Positions 33,678 to 41,366 of a stretch of DNA of 46,291 nt are shown piece by piece. Source of the DNA: Donghicola mangrovi. GTDB lineage: Bacteria; Pseudomonadota; Alphaproteobacteria; Rhodobacterales; Rhodobacteraceae. The position numbers were made by a program, and so were the translations under genes. Location of the stretch: positions 1 to 46,291 of the forward strand of contig NZ_JABCJE010000016.1 in the NCBI RefSeq assembly GCF_013377535.1, in the 5' to 3' direction. Numbering within the stretch: position 1 is the stretch's first letter; each line of letters starts with the position of its first letter. Below the pieces are notes generated by a model that was given only the letters and a program-made list of their open reading frames with translations, searched no databases and was not told where the DNA came from.

Positions 33678-34181
33678 TTAGGGCAAGCGTTTCAGCGCCT
33701 CGGGCAGGGCGATTCCGGTCAAGCCAAGATGATCTGCCAGAATGGCCGTGGCCATCTCGTGATCTTCGACCGAGGGGAGGCCCGACACACCGATCGCGGC
33801 GATAACACCGACACCTTTGACAGTGATCGGAAAGCCGCCGCCGTGGATGACGAAATCGCTGTAGGGCAGGCCCACATCCGGCCACTGCTCGCGCCCTTCG
33901 AGCCCGTATTCCAGACCGGCCCGCATGGACGATTTGAAGGTCCGCAGAACAGTGTTGCCCTTTCGGCGGCCCCAATCTTCGTTCTCGGGCGTGGCACCGG
34001 CCAGCGTGGTGAAAAAGTAGCGGCGGGCAGCTGACTTGATCTCGATCGAGACGGGGGCAGCTCTGGCCAAAGCGTGTTCGCGCAGAGCACAGCCGAGGGT
34101 AAAGGCCAGGTCTTCGTCAAAATATTCCAGCACAAGCCGGCGTTCCTGCTCGGCGATGGCGTCCACTAATTCTTGCGTCAT
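33678..34181 (-). CDS. UPF0303 / heme-degrading-domain family protein
   Basis: The 167-residue protein resembles the UPF0303 family, related in fold to HbpS/GlcG-like proteins. Recognisable stretches are WGRRKGNTVLRTFKSSM and FVIHGGGFPITVKGVGVIAA, followed by IGVSGLPSVEDHEMA. The ATG at 34181 (MTQELVDAIAEQERRLVL) has GGAGGAAAG upstream; a longer frame lacks such a site. The biochemical role is not established, although a heme-related function has been proposed for the wider fold. It probably forms a two-gene operon with rsgA. Confidence 0.82.
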   Translation of the reverse strand: MTQELVDAIAEQERRLVLEYFDEDLAFTLGCALREHALARAAPVSIEIKSAARRYFFTTLAGATPENEDWGRRKGNTVLRTFKSSMRAGLEYGLEGREQWPDVGLPYSDFVIHGGGFPITVKGVGVIAAIGVSGLPSVEDHEMATAILADHLGLTGIALPEALKRLP

Positions 34182-34529
34182 AAAATTCTTTCCTCCCAAT
34201 GGACCGGCGAGAGCGTTTCGCCCCGTATATTTGTCCGAATTATCAGAGCGTAAGGCACGGTGCGCAGAGGCACCAGAGATCACCACTCGCCTTTGCGGCG
34301 ATGCGTGTCGTTTGTCTCAATTCGTTTCAAAAACGTTCGAGTGCGCAAAGCACCGAGGTCAGCACGCGGCGACGCCATGAGTAATTTGCACCACGGCGAA
34401 GAAGATTGGGGCGAGGGGCATTGCGTTGCTCCTGTCAGGAGCGGAGCGGCTGTGTGACAAGGGTGTGATACGCATGACAAATCTGGGTCACGGTTAAAGC
34501 ATTTCAGATCAGCATGTTGTGGACGTTTC
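34182..34529. other. Intergenic stretch with nothing recognised
   Basis: About 350 bases upstream of the UPF0303 gene. It should contain that gene's promoter. No protein family, terminator or repeat is apparent, although a short inverted repeat CTCCTGTCAGGAG occurs at about 34430. Confidence 0.45.
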
Positions 34530-34557
34530 TGGCTGGGGTGGTAGGATTCGCACCCAC
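34530..34557 (-). tRNA. 3' end of a tRNA, partial (tRNA-Gln-like)
   Basis: On the minus strand GTGGG, loop TGCGAAT, CCTAC form a T-arm (one G-T pair), followed by CACCCCA, G and CCA. This is a tRNA 3' half with encoded CCA; CCCCAGCCA is the usual end of bacterial tRNA-Gln. No matching 5' acceptor strand (TGGGGTG) or normal anticodon arm is seen upstream. The T-loop has G where the usual TTC has its second T. It could be a degraded gene or an attachment-site remnant of an integrated element. Confidence 0.4.
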
Positions 34558-34806
34558 AAAACCGGTCTCCGTAACTCACTATGCCGAAAGGAAAAACTTT
34601 TGGCCCGTTTCCGCTGTGTTACATGTCTGATGGACATTAAAGTGTGACGGACTCTAATGCAAGTGTTCTTCTTCTGTTCGGTGGGTGGCAATGCAGTTCT
34701 GTCAGTCACGTTTCGGGGGAAACGCTGCTCTTCGGCGGACGGCAAGGTTGCGCGGCTCATTGGTGGTATCCACGGTTTCGGGTGCTCCAAGTTCTTGAGT
34801 TGCTAA

Positions 34807-35139
34807 GGGAAAGGCATCCTTCCGAATACGAATGACCTTTCCACCCAATCTCTGATTGAACTCGACCTCGACGAAGCTTCCCAGCCCAAGGCTCTGATGC
34901 TGTCGGCGGCAACGGAAATGCAACGTCGCCAGGGACGGTAACTCGCGGCAATCCATCGCCACTATTTGATGGATATGGCCCTGAGCGCTGCGGTGGTGGC
35001 GCGGATTGAGCGCATGCTGATCGCTGAATCCCCTCCGGAGTGGTCCCCACAAGAGGATCCTCTGGCCGCGATGGGACAAGCTCTGGAGCATCTCACTCGG
35101 GATCTACGGCCATTTTCTGGCAACGAAACGGGCGCATAA
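34807..35139 (+). pseudogene. Degenerate reading frame of unknown family
   Basis: A frame without a plausible start reads LSTQSLIELDLDEASQPKAL, then SAATEMQRRQGR. It meets TAA at 34939-34941, then continues in the same frame with LAAIHRHYLMDMALSAAVVA, then RIERMLIAE and a TAA at 35137-35139. Codon use and amino-acid composition look protein-like on both sides of the stop, suggesting a decayed gene. I do not recognise the family. The surrounding 34558-35177 region holds no other gene. Confidence 0.35.
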
Positions 35140-35177
35140 AGATTCCACTGCTGCCGTGCAGCCGTATCGCCAAATAG

Positions 35178-36047
35178 TTAGTCGCGAAACTCTTGCGTGG
35201 CTTCCTTGAGCCAGTTCACGAAATCCCTTGTTTTGGCCTTGTTGGGTCGGGGCGCGTCAACTGCATAAACATATTTGCTATCGACCTTGCCGAACGGCGC
35301 GGCCAGCCGGCCACTTGCAATGTCCCCTGAAATCAGATGCCAAGGCGCGATCGCCATACCGAGGCTGTTCAAGGCCGCCTCAATCGTCATGTGATAATGA
35401 TCGAAAATCCGCGTTGTAGCCGGTTCAAACGCGTCACCTTCTCCGGTCGCGTCGATCCATTCCTGCCAGACCTGCGGGCGCGTGCGTGTCTCCAGCCGCG
35501 GCAAGGTGAGCATGTCTTCAACGCGATCCGGGACAAGCGAGGGGGCAACCACCAATGCCAGCTTTTCGTTGAAGAGCGGAACGCAGCTTTTGGGTAGTTC
35601 CGCATGGGGCGGCACGACAAGAATTCGGACATCGACAGAGACTTGTTGATGGCGGTTGTCTGTCGCGAGGCGGACGTCGAAGCGGGGGTGAATGGTCGTG
35701 AATTCGTGAAGCCGCGGTATCAGCCAGCGCATTGCAAAGGTGCTCAGGCAAGCGACATCCAGAATATCGCCATTCCCACGCCCGATGCTACGCAGGGCGT
35801 CCTCGATCTGGTCAAAGGCCGAGGTCAGGGCCAAGCCAAAAACGCGTCCTTCTTCGGTTAGTTTCGGGCGGTTCCGCGCGCCCTCGAACAGCGGCACGCC
35901 GACGAAATCCTCAAGATGGCTGACGTGGCGGCTGACCGCGCCATGGGTGACACCCAATTCATCAGCGGCGCGAGAGATCTGACCATGACGCGCAGCGGCT
36001 TCAAAAGCACGTAGGGCGGCGACAGGCAGGTTCTTTCTGTTTTTCAT
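35178..36047 (-). CDS. LysR-family transcriptional regulator (GcvA-like)
   Basis: The 289-residue protein has the LysR HTH (LPVAALRAFEAAARHGQISR, AADELGVTHGAVSRHVSHLE) and an effector-binding domain (STFAMRWLIPRLHEFTTIHP; LNSLGMAIAPWHLI). The closest described type is GcvA. ATG 36047 is preferred because GAGGA lies 8 bases upstream; a GTG 15 bases earlier is possible. It is divergent from the tautomerase gene, with a palindrome over its start, so it probably regulates itself and that gene. Confidence 0.9.
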   Translation of the reverse strand: MKNRKNLPVAALRAFEAAARHGQISRAADELGVTHGAVSRHVSHLEDFVGVPLFEGARNRPKLTEEGRVFGLALTSAFDQIEDALRSIGRGNGDILDVACLSTFAMRWLIPRLHEFTTIHPRFDVRLATDNRHQQVSVDVRILVVPPHAELPKSCVPLFNEKLALVVAPSLVPDRVEDMLTLPRLETRTRPQVWQEWIDATGEGDAFEPATTRIFDHYHMTIEAALNSLGMAIAPWHLISGDIASGRLAAPFGKVDSKYVYAVDAPRPNKAKTRDFVNWLKEATQEFRD

Positions 36048-36064
36048 GTGAGAAATCCTCACAT
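36046..36064. promoter_or_regulatory. Palindromic operator candidate between lysR and the tautomerase gene
   Basis: ATGTGAG and CTCACAT form a perfect inverted repeat with a 5-base spacer (AAATC). It has the T-N11-A spacing of LysR boxes (TGTGAG-N5-CTCACA). It overlaps the regulator's ribosome site and start codon, which would suit autorepression. Confidence 0.5.
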
Positions 36065-36141
36065 AGAGTGGGCAACATCGTCAATAAAGAACCAGCTGAA
36101 TTGCTGCTAAGAGCGCGGGAGAGAAATTGATAAGGTGAGCC

Positions 36142-36549
36142 ATGCCATTTGTTCGAACCGATGTTCCGAAAGGAACGGTCGCAGCCCAAAAGCAAAAGAT
36201 TGTTCAGGGAATTCATGATGCTTTGGTTGAAGGCATCGGGATGCCTAAAGACGAGCTTTTCAACCGTGTCACAGAGTATGACGCAGAGGAGTTCTTTTAC
36301 GACAGGGGCTTTAACGGCATCGCACGGTCAGACAATCTGATCGTTGTGGAAATCACGATGCGCCGCGGCAGAAGCGATGCGATGAAGCGCGATCTATATG
36401 CTGCGATCACGCGTAACCTTGAAGCAAACGCCGCGGTGTCGCCGAAGGATGTTTTCATTTTCATGCATGAGAATGACTACTCGGACTGGAGTGTCGGGAA
36501 CGGCGTCTTTGCGATGGCCATTGCTCAGCAGCGCGGTACAGACAGCTAA
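36142..36549 (+). CDS. Tautomerase-superfamily protein
   Basis: The 135-residue protein begins MPFVRTDVPKG, with Pro directly after Met. In tautomerases the freed N-terminal proline is the catalytic base. VAAQKQKIVQGIHDALVEGI and RRGRSDAMKRDLYAAITRNL, followed by DVFIFMHENDYSDWSVGNG, fit the larger single-chain members (Tautomerase_2 type, MSAD-like). The start at 36142 is therefore well supported. It is divergently transcribed from the LysR gene. The substrate is unknown. Confidence 0.87.
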   Translation: MPFVRTDVPKGTVAAQKQKIVQGIHDALVEGIGMPKDELFNRVTEYDAEEFFYDRGFNGIARSDNLIVVEITMRRGRSDAMKRDLYAAITRNLEANAAVSPKDVFIFMHENDYSDWSVGNGVFAMAIAQQRGTDS

Positions 36550-36909
36550 AACGAGGCTTTCAGAATAGCGGAGCGGACAACAGGAGCTTCGTTCCGCACG
36601 GCCTTCTTTTTCCACCGTAACGACGATTGGGGCTGTGGGACGCGGTCACATCATGAAGGTCAGGGATGGCCCTCAACGTGCGAGCTCTGTTCGGTGTATC
36701 GGAGCGGCCTGCATTTTACCGAGGATCTTGGCGACTGACATCAAGTCTCCCCGAGTGACGTCACGATAAGTCGTGCTGCCCGAAAAAAAAAGTCGCGTTG
36801 CTTTGCGCGCACTGATTGCGATCTCTGCAAAATAAATGACGTGATTTTCGCAACTGCGGGATACGCTACACCTAATGCTTTGCAAGTGAGGTGTGGTAAG
36901 CCCAAAGAC
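36550..36909. other. Non-coding region upstream of the mobilization genes; possible oriT
   Basis: About 360 bases without a convincing gene. The distal part is AT-rich (a run of nine A at about 36782). It also holds an imperfect inverted repeat near 36870-36897 (ACACCT facing AGGTGT) followed by GGTAAGCCC. An origin of transfer is expected next to a relaxase gene, and this is the best place for it, but I see no match to a known nick site. Confidence 0.35.
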
Positions 36910-37236
36910 GTGACAGAGACAAATTCCCCGACAATCAGGAAGACCATTCGTATGTCCCCTGCGCAGGCGCAGTGGATTGCGCACTGGTCAGGAAAGCTGG
37001 GGATCAGTGAAAACAAATACATGCTCGATCGAATTGATGGCTTCCGTCCTGAGCCGAAGGCGAAAGGCCTTTCGGATGAGGTGGTGCATGGGATTGTAAA
37101 TGTCGTCGGTGAAATCGAAGAGCAGGTCCGAAAGAGAGAAGCCAGCGGTGCTGAGGTGCCAATGGCTGAGCTCCTGCTTCTACAGCGGCTTTGTGAAAGG
37201 CTTAACGATCTACTCCTTAGGATACCGCGCTCATGA
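36910..37236 (+). CDS. MobC-like mobilization accessory protein
   Basis: The roughly 108-residue protein has an N-terminal TIRKTIRMSPAQAQWIAHWS segment and a helical remainder (LSDEVVHGIVNVVGEIEEQV; MAELLLLQRLCERLNDLLLR), a layout resembling ribbon-helix-helix MobC proteins that help a relaxase open oriT. The start is uncertain: GTG 36910 is chosen, with GTG 36841 and ATG 36952 as alternatives. Its stop overlaps the relaxase start (ATGA), a strong sign of coupling. The name rests mainly on position next to the relaxase. Confidence 0.6.
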   Translation: MTETNSPTIRKTIRMSPAQAQWIAHWSGKLGISENKYMLDRIDGFRPEPKAKGLSDEVVHGIVNVVGEIEEQVRKREASGAEVPMAELLLLQRLCERLNDLLLRIPRS

Positions 37237-38834
37237 TGTGTGGTTGGAAGGACGGTTGGGAAAATGATCCGCAAGCCCGCGGTATGATGAGCTACTTTCT
37301 GTCCCCAACGCATCGTAAGCAGGTTGGTGAAATCTATCAGGAGACGCGGCGCGATCCGGTGCCAGAGTTGCTGATCGGCGATCCCGATCAGATGGCAGCG
37401 TTTCTTCGACATCAGCGTGTGAACAAAAAGTTCAGCGTTCTGGTTCTGACCTTCGAGAAGGATGACGTGAACACCACGGATTTCAATCTCGGGGTAGGGG
37501 GAGCGAGAGAGGCGATCGGGCGGGTTCTGTCGATGGTCCTCGCGGTTTCCTACGCTGGTGTTCCGGAGCGGTCACGGCCACCGGTGTTGATCGGCACTCA
37601 CACCCACACAGGTCGGCTTGAATTGAATTGCATTCTGCCGCGCTCTGTACTGGCCGGACATGGGCGCTGGATGGGCTTCAATCCCAAGCCGCCTCGGAAA
37701 CTTTTCGGGGATCTATGGGACGATGTGGTGCGATGTGTGAATGCCCGTTTTGGCTGGGCCGACCCGTTTGATCCTGCAAGGGCGCAACTGGTCAAGTTGC
37801 CTAACTGGCGCCAAAAGCAGCGTGCAGAGGCGAAGCGCACGGGTGTTCATCTCGAGGAAGACCTTGGTGAGCGGATCGCGCGGCGAGCACAAATTCTGGC
37901 AACCACTTCATCATTCAGCGGCAGAGATGAATTGCTAAATGCGATGTCTGGGTGGCTCAGGAAAGAGGGTATCGTCGTTGCCGGAAAATCCTCAAAGACA
38001 GTAGCATTCCGTCTACGTGTCGATCACAGATCTGTTCCGGTAAAACTGGGTGGGATCCTGTTCGCGCGATTGCCTTATCCTGATTTTGGCGAGGCTGCTT
38101 CACCACCGGACATGCCCAAGCTGGCCAAGTCGGTGAACAGCAACGCCGCTGACGTGATTTCTGGAAATATCGACAAATATGGCAAGAATATTTGGCCGGT
38201 TCATAGGTTCGATATTGAGGAAATATTCGAAGGGCCGCCATTGCCAATTCCGACGCGCCATGTGTTGGCTGCGCAAGGTAGGTGCTCTAAAAATTCTATA
38301 TATAACAAGGCGTTTGTGGCGAGGAGGCTAGAGGCCCTTCTTCTGAAATGTGCGCAATGGATTGAAGAAAATCGCTTCATGCACATGCTTGTTGCCGGAT
38401 TGAATGAGGGGCCATTGCAGGTTCTGGAGGCCTCGAAAAGGGAGTGGAACATTTTCAATGCAAAACACAACAGAAGCGCGGCTGACCCAGCTGCTGGATG
38501 CCTGTCAGAGGCTGCCATTCCTGATCGACTCTCTGGAGAAACTTCTGGAGGTGCGCGAGGAGAGCACACTCAACGAACGGCTTCTGGAAATGATCACGAC
38601 TCTTTCCCAGATTTCGGAGCAGATCGGGCAGGTGCCAAAGATGCTCGAGCCCGTGATGGGGTTGGAGCCGCGGCTGGCCCAACTCGAAGACCAGATGAGC
38701 CGGATGATCGGTTTTCAGAAAGACCTGAACGCCTTTCTTTCCAGCGTCCCGAGCGAGGAAGTCGAGGATTGCTGATTAGGCGGTGGTTGCACAGTTCGCC
38801 ACGTGATATTGCCTCTCATCAGCTGGAAAGGTAG
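37233..38834 (+). CDS. Relaxase / mobilization nuclease
   Basis: Relaxases nick oriT and pilot plasmid or island DNA during conjugation. The 533-residue product has GTHTHTGRLELNCILPR, a histidine-rich metal-binding motif III of HUH relaxases, at about residue 125. SYFLSPTHRKQ near residue 20 may be the motif I region. The N-terminal 410 residues look like ordinary protein; the last 120 (from about KHNRSAADP) are low in hydrophobic residues and coincide with another gene read in a different frame. The true C terminus may still be this frame, as in plasmids where mobA and mobB overlap. No coupling protein or type IV secretion genes are present. Confidence 0.78.
   Translation: MMCGWKDGWENDPQARGMMSYFLSPTHRKQVGEIYQETRRDPVPELLIGDPDQMAAFLRHQRVNKKFSVLVLTFEKDDVNTTDFNLGVGGAREAIGRVLSMVLAVSYAGVPERSRPPVLIGTHTHTGRLELNCILPRSVLAGHGRWMGFNPKPPRKLFGDLWDDVVRCVNARFGWADPFDPARAQLVKLPNWRQKQRAEAKRTGVHLEEDLGERIARRAQILATTSSFSGRDELLNAMSGWLRKEGIVVAGKSSKTVAFRLRVDHRSVPVKLGGILFARLPYPDFGEAASPPDMPKLAKSVNSNAADVISGNIDKYGKNIWPVHRFDIEEIFEGPPLPIPTRHVLAAQGRCSKNSIYNKAFVARRLEALLLKCAQWIEENRFMHMLVAGLNEGPLQVLEASKREWNIFNAKHNRSAADPAAGCLSEAAIPDRLSGETSGGARGEHTQRTASGNDHDSFPDFGADRAGAKDARARDGVGAAAGPTRRPDEPDDRFSERPERLSFQRPERGSRGLLIRRWLHSSPRDIASHQLER
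38458..38775 (+). CDS. Small helical protein overlapping the relaxase gene (MobB-like position)
   Basis: The 105-residue protein begins MQNTTEARLTQLLDACQRLP at ATG 38458, with AAGGGAG about 10 bases upstream. It is almost entirely helical with heptad-like hydrophobic spacing (LIDSLEKLLEV; LLEMITTLSQISEQIGQVPK; LAQLEDQMSRMI), suggesting a coiled coil. The gene lies wholly inside the 3' end of the relaxase frame in another reading frame. Its sequence looks more protein-like than the relaxase frame there. Overlap of a relaxase with a small accessory gene is known in MOBQ plasmids; homology is not shown. Confidence 0.65.
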   Translation: MQNTTEARLTQLLDACQRLPFLIDSLEKLLEVREESTLNERLLEMITTLSQISEQIGQVPKMLEPVMGLEPRLAQLEDQMSRMIGFQKDLNAFLSSVPSEEVEDC

Positions 38835-38867
38835 CATAGAATGAGGGGTAAGTTCACTTGGGTTGGT

Positions 38868-39011
38868 GACGCCCAAGAGGGGCTATTCATCGTTCTTTGA
38901 TCTGCGCGACCGCGTGGCGCTTCAACTCGTCTGTGAAATTCCCTGTGCCCATCATGGCCTCCTTGCCTCAAAATTAGCGAAGAAGGCGTCCAAAATGCAC
39001 GGAGCTATTCA
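38868..39011 (-). mobile_element. IS-A fragment (left end and orfA start) next to a second IS-A-like end
   Basis: From 39011 backwards on the minus strand the sequence is the IS-A left end (TGAATAGCTCCGTGCATTTT), then orfA from ATG 38955 (MMGTGNFTDELKRHAVAQIK), breaking off after ER at 38890. Immediately beyond lies another terminal-repeat-like sequence in the same orientation (plus strand GACGCCCAAGAGGGGCTATTCA-like, 38868-38889; only about 22 bases). This is a remnant of at least one, perhaps two, IS-A insertions, just behind the mobilization genes. Confidence 0.75.
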
Positions 39012-39031
39012 GACCACCGCTCTGTTCAGCC

Positions 39032-39436
39032 TCAGCAGGTCAACTCTACACGTGTCCTTCCAGAGAGTTTATCAAGGGCAGATATCGGAATTCTCGTACC
39101 CTGACTGACACCGATTAGGTACAAAAAGGAATCTCCAGTTGCCGCACATCCTGTAACTGCACTGGCGGCAGTTTCGACTTCTCCTAGAGAAAACGATGCT
39201 TGGCCAATTGGTGCAACCAAGGCATACGACCAGTCCGGCGACACACCCACTTCATAATTCATACCGGATACAACGTACCCTCTTCTTTGGGCCCAAATTG
39301 CATTGTTTCGAGCTAGATTTGCCGCCCTTTGAGATTTCTGTGTATGAAGTTGCGCACTTGTTCCTCTTGATTGATTTGTTGGCCCACATGCACCAACAAG
39401 AAAAATGCTAAAGAAAAAAATAATCAAAACTCGCAA
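39032..39436 (-). CDS. Hypothetical lipoprotein
   Basis: The roughly 134-residue protein starts with a lipoprotein signal (LRVLIIFFFSIFLVGACGPT). The lipobox LVGAC places Cys at about position 17, so it should be lipid-anchored outside the inner membrane. TTG 39436 is proposed as start because GGAGG lies 9 bases upstream. The mature part includes AANLARNNAIWAQRRGYVVS and SALDKLSGRTRVELTC. No family is recognised. It lies directly beside the IS-A fragment and is less GC-rich than the genes further left. Confidence 0.6.
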   Translation of the reverse strand: MRVLIIFFFSIFLVGACGPTNQSRGTSAQLHTQKSQRAANLARNNAIWAQRRGYVVSGMNYEVGVSPDWSYALVAPIGQASFSLGEVETAASAVTGCAATGDSFLYLIGVSQGTRIPISALDKLSGRTRVELTC

Positions 39437-39603
39437 GATGACGCCCTCCGTTTGAGGTTTTTTGTAATTATCAATTACATTAAGGTCCACCCATCAATCT
39501 CATGCGGAACATTTCTTTACATCTTCGGGTCGCAAAAACGGTCATTCTCATGCTCGTGAGGTCAATTGGACGGTTAGGCCGCCAATGCGACCAAAGATGC
39601 CAG

Positions 39604-40260
39604 TCACCGGCAACCTTCCAGCCAAACGTCGCCGTGATCTAATGGCGCGCAATCACCTTGGAGCATGCGCTCAATGCGCTCCGTCCGATCTACAAGCTTC
39701 TCATCGCCCTGCAGCAAATCGAAGGACGCAGGCGCAATCAGCACGGCGACCAGTCGCAAAAACTCTGTATCCGTTACCTCGGACGGCGGGACGCCAAAGA
39801 CCAAAAAGCTGGCCTCGAAGAACCCGGTCATCCAGCCACTCGGTCCGCGTCCCATTTCAGCGGTATCGAGCCAGAGTGCAAGGATTTGATCTTTTGTCAG
39901 GCTCTGCTCCAATCCCAAAGCATAGCCGGTCTGTCGTACTTTGCCGATCCCGGGTTGGAACTGCTTGAAGGCAAGTCGCTTTGCGACAGACTGGGAAATT
40001 GTCGTCGCCCCGGCGCCGGCTGTGTTAAAGTCCACGCCACCGTGGTCGAGGAAAGCGGGGTCCTGCACGCGCAAAAGCCAATCGAGGCGTTCCGCTCCCA
40101 GGTCAGCACCGCTTCGGCCTTCCGCAATCAGCTTGTTTGCCCTGATGCGAAGATCATCGGAGGCAAGCTTCGCATCGACATAACCCTTTCCGCCATAGGC
40201 CGCGAGAGCTGCTACGAGCACTGCAAGCACCACCATGAGAAATTTGAAAACGCGCCCCAT
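39604..40260 (-). CDS. GT51-like transglycosylase-domain protein with altered first catalytic Glu
   Basis: The 218-residue protein has an N-terminal membrane anchor (VFKFLMVVLAVLVAALAAY) and then a peptidoglycan glycosyltransferase-like domain. LRVQDPAFLDHGGVDF aligns with the usual ED-xx-F-xxH-G-D motif, GAGATTISQSVAKRLAF with the GGSTITQQLAKN motif, and LALWLDTAEMGRGPSGW with the third motif. The canonical first glutamate is replaced by Gln (VQDPAF). The domain is at the short end for the family. It could be an inactive or specialised MtgA-like protein of the periplasm. Confidence 0.75.
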   Translation of the reverse strand: MGRVFKFLMVVLAVLVAALAAYGGKGYVDAKLASDDLRIRANKLIAEGRSGADLGAERLDWLLRVQDPAFLDHGGVDFNTAGAGATTISQSVAKRLAFKQFQPGIGKVRQTGYALGLEQSLTKDQILALWLDTAEMGRGPSGWMTGFFEASFLVFGVPPSEVTDTEFLRLVAVLIAPASFDLLQGDEKLVDRTERIERMLQGDCAPLDHGDVWLEGCR

Positions 40261-40289
40261 GGGGTAACTATACGTCTCGGGCCACGGTA

Positions 40290-40360
40290 GCCGGAAGCGG
40301 AAAACGGGCTCGAACCCGTTATGCGGCAGATGTCTGTATCACCGCGTCTACATATCAGTC
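40290..40360 (-). tRNA. tRNA-like remnant (possible tRNA-Leu type)
   Basis: On the minus strand ACGGG, TTCGAGC, CCCGT form a perfect T-arm at about 40304-40320. Upstream sequence GTAGACGCGG and CTGCCGCATAACGGG recalls tRNA-Leu D-arm and variable regions. The acceptor stem does not close and the anticodon arm is not convincing. It lies directly upstream of the GT51-like gene. It could be a decayed tRNA or a phage-borne or island-borne attachment sequence. Confidence 0.3.
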
Positions 40361-40541
40361 CTTTTTGGACATTGACCAACTGGACTGAGCCGCGGCGCTG
40401 TCCCCCCTCCCAACCAATGAGACACAATGCAGCCTAGTCCGATATGCCACGAACTGTGACGCTAAACGATGCTCCTGTTCGAATTTTGAATTAAATGGCT
40501 TCTTTGACGTTCTCTCAGAGGCGTTTTCACGATCGCCGCGT

Positions 40542-41162
40542 CTATTCGGGTCTACACGGATGGACTGTCTGCTCGCCGGTTGTCGCGCCGAAATAGGTCC
40601 CATCAGGATTGAAGGTGATAAAGTTGATCACCCGACAACCATTCGGGTTCTTGGTCGAAAGAAGAAAGGCGGCATTCACCATCGGCGGGATTGGCGACAG
40701 CTTTCTGTCACGGTCATGAGTGCCCTTTCCGATTAACTTAGTCTGTATGATCGAAAAGCGGCGCAACAGAAGTGCCTGTTCTACCTCATCTATAACACGG
40801 CTTGCATCAGCAAATTTAACGCTACACACATGCCGTGTGGTGCCGTTGGCAGATGTCCACTCCGTTAGCACAGCATACAGTTCAGATCCCGCGCGGATCC
40901 AAGCCTGCTGTTTGTAAGATCGGTGCCACTCTTCATCGCGCGCTAGGACTTCCGTTTCTTCCAGACCTTCGTGATCAAACTCCGAGTTCGTTTCGATCGA
41001 CAACCGGCAGCGTTCAAAGAGGTTGTCAAAGTCACGCAACAGGCCTTGTGAACTGTCTGCGCTGAAGAAAGTCACGGACAACGCCAAGACTGCAATGACC
41101 CAAGATAAAATCGCCACCAACAATGCAACATGGCGCTTTGGGTGAATAAACAATTTCATCAT
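40542..41162 (-). CDS. Hypothetical protein with N-terminal membrane segment
   Basis: The 206-residue protein starts MMKLFIHPKRHVALLVAILS and has one hydrophobic segment (VALLVAILSWVIAVLALSVT), so it is probably anchored with its remainder in the periplasm. GGAAG lies upstream of the ATG at 41162. The soluble part contains four Cys (RCRLSIE, HVCSVKF, GCRVIN, HPCRPE), perhaps forming disulfides. No family is recognised. It is isolated, between the tRNA-like remnant and the recombinase gene. Confidence 0.6.
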   Translation of the reverse strand: MMKLFIHPKRHVALLVAILSWVIAVLALSVTFFSADSSQGLLRDFDNLFERCRLSIETNSEFDHEGLEETEVLARDEEWHRSYKQQAWIRAGSELYAVLTEWTSANGTTRHVCSVKFADASRVIDEVEQALLLRRFSIIQTKLIGKGTHDRDRKLSPIPPMVNAAFLLSTKNPNGCRVINFITFNPDGTYFGATTGEQTVHPCRPE

Positions 41163-41366
41163 ACTTACACTTCCAACACTTCCAACTTTTGCGAGCGGAC
41201 CCTCAACGACAAATCAGAATGGGTCAAGTCGGGCTCAAACATGGCAAGTCGCAACTCGGGAGGCTCTGGTCTGCCGTGCACTCTCGAAAATCCGGCAATT
41301 CTGGTATGATCGGGTATCGGCAAACTGCCGAGGATGTGGCGGGCGTGGTGGAGAGGAGGAACCACT

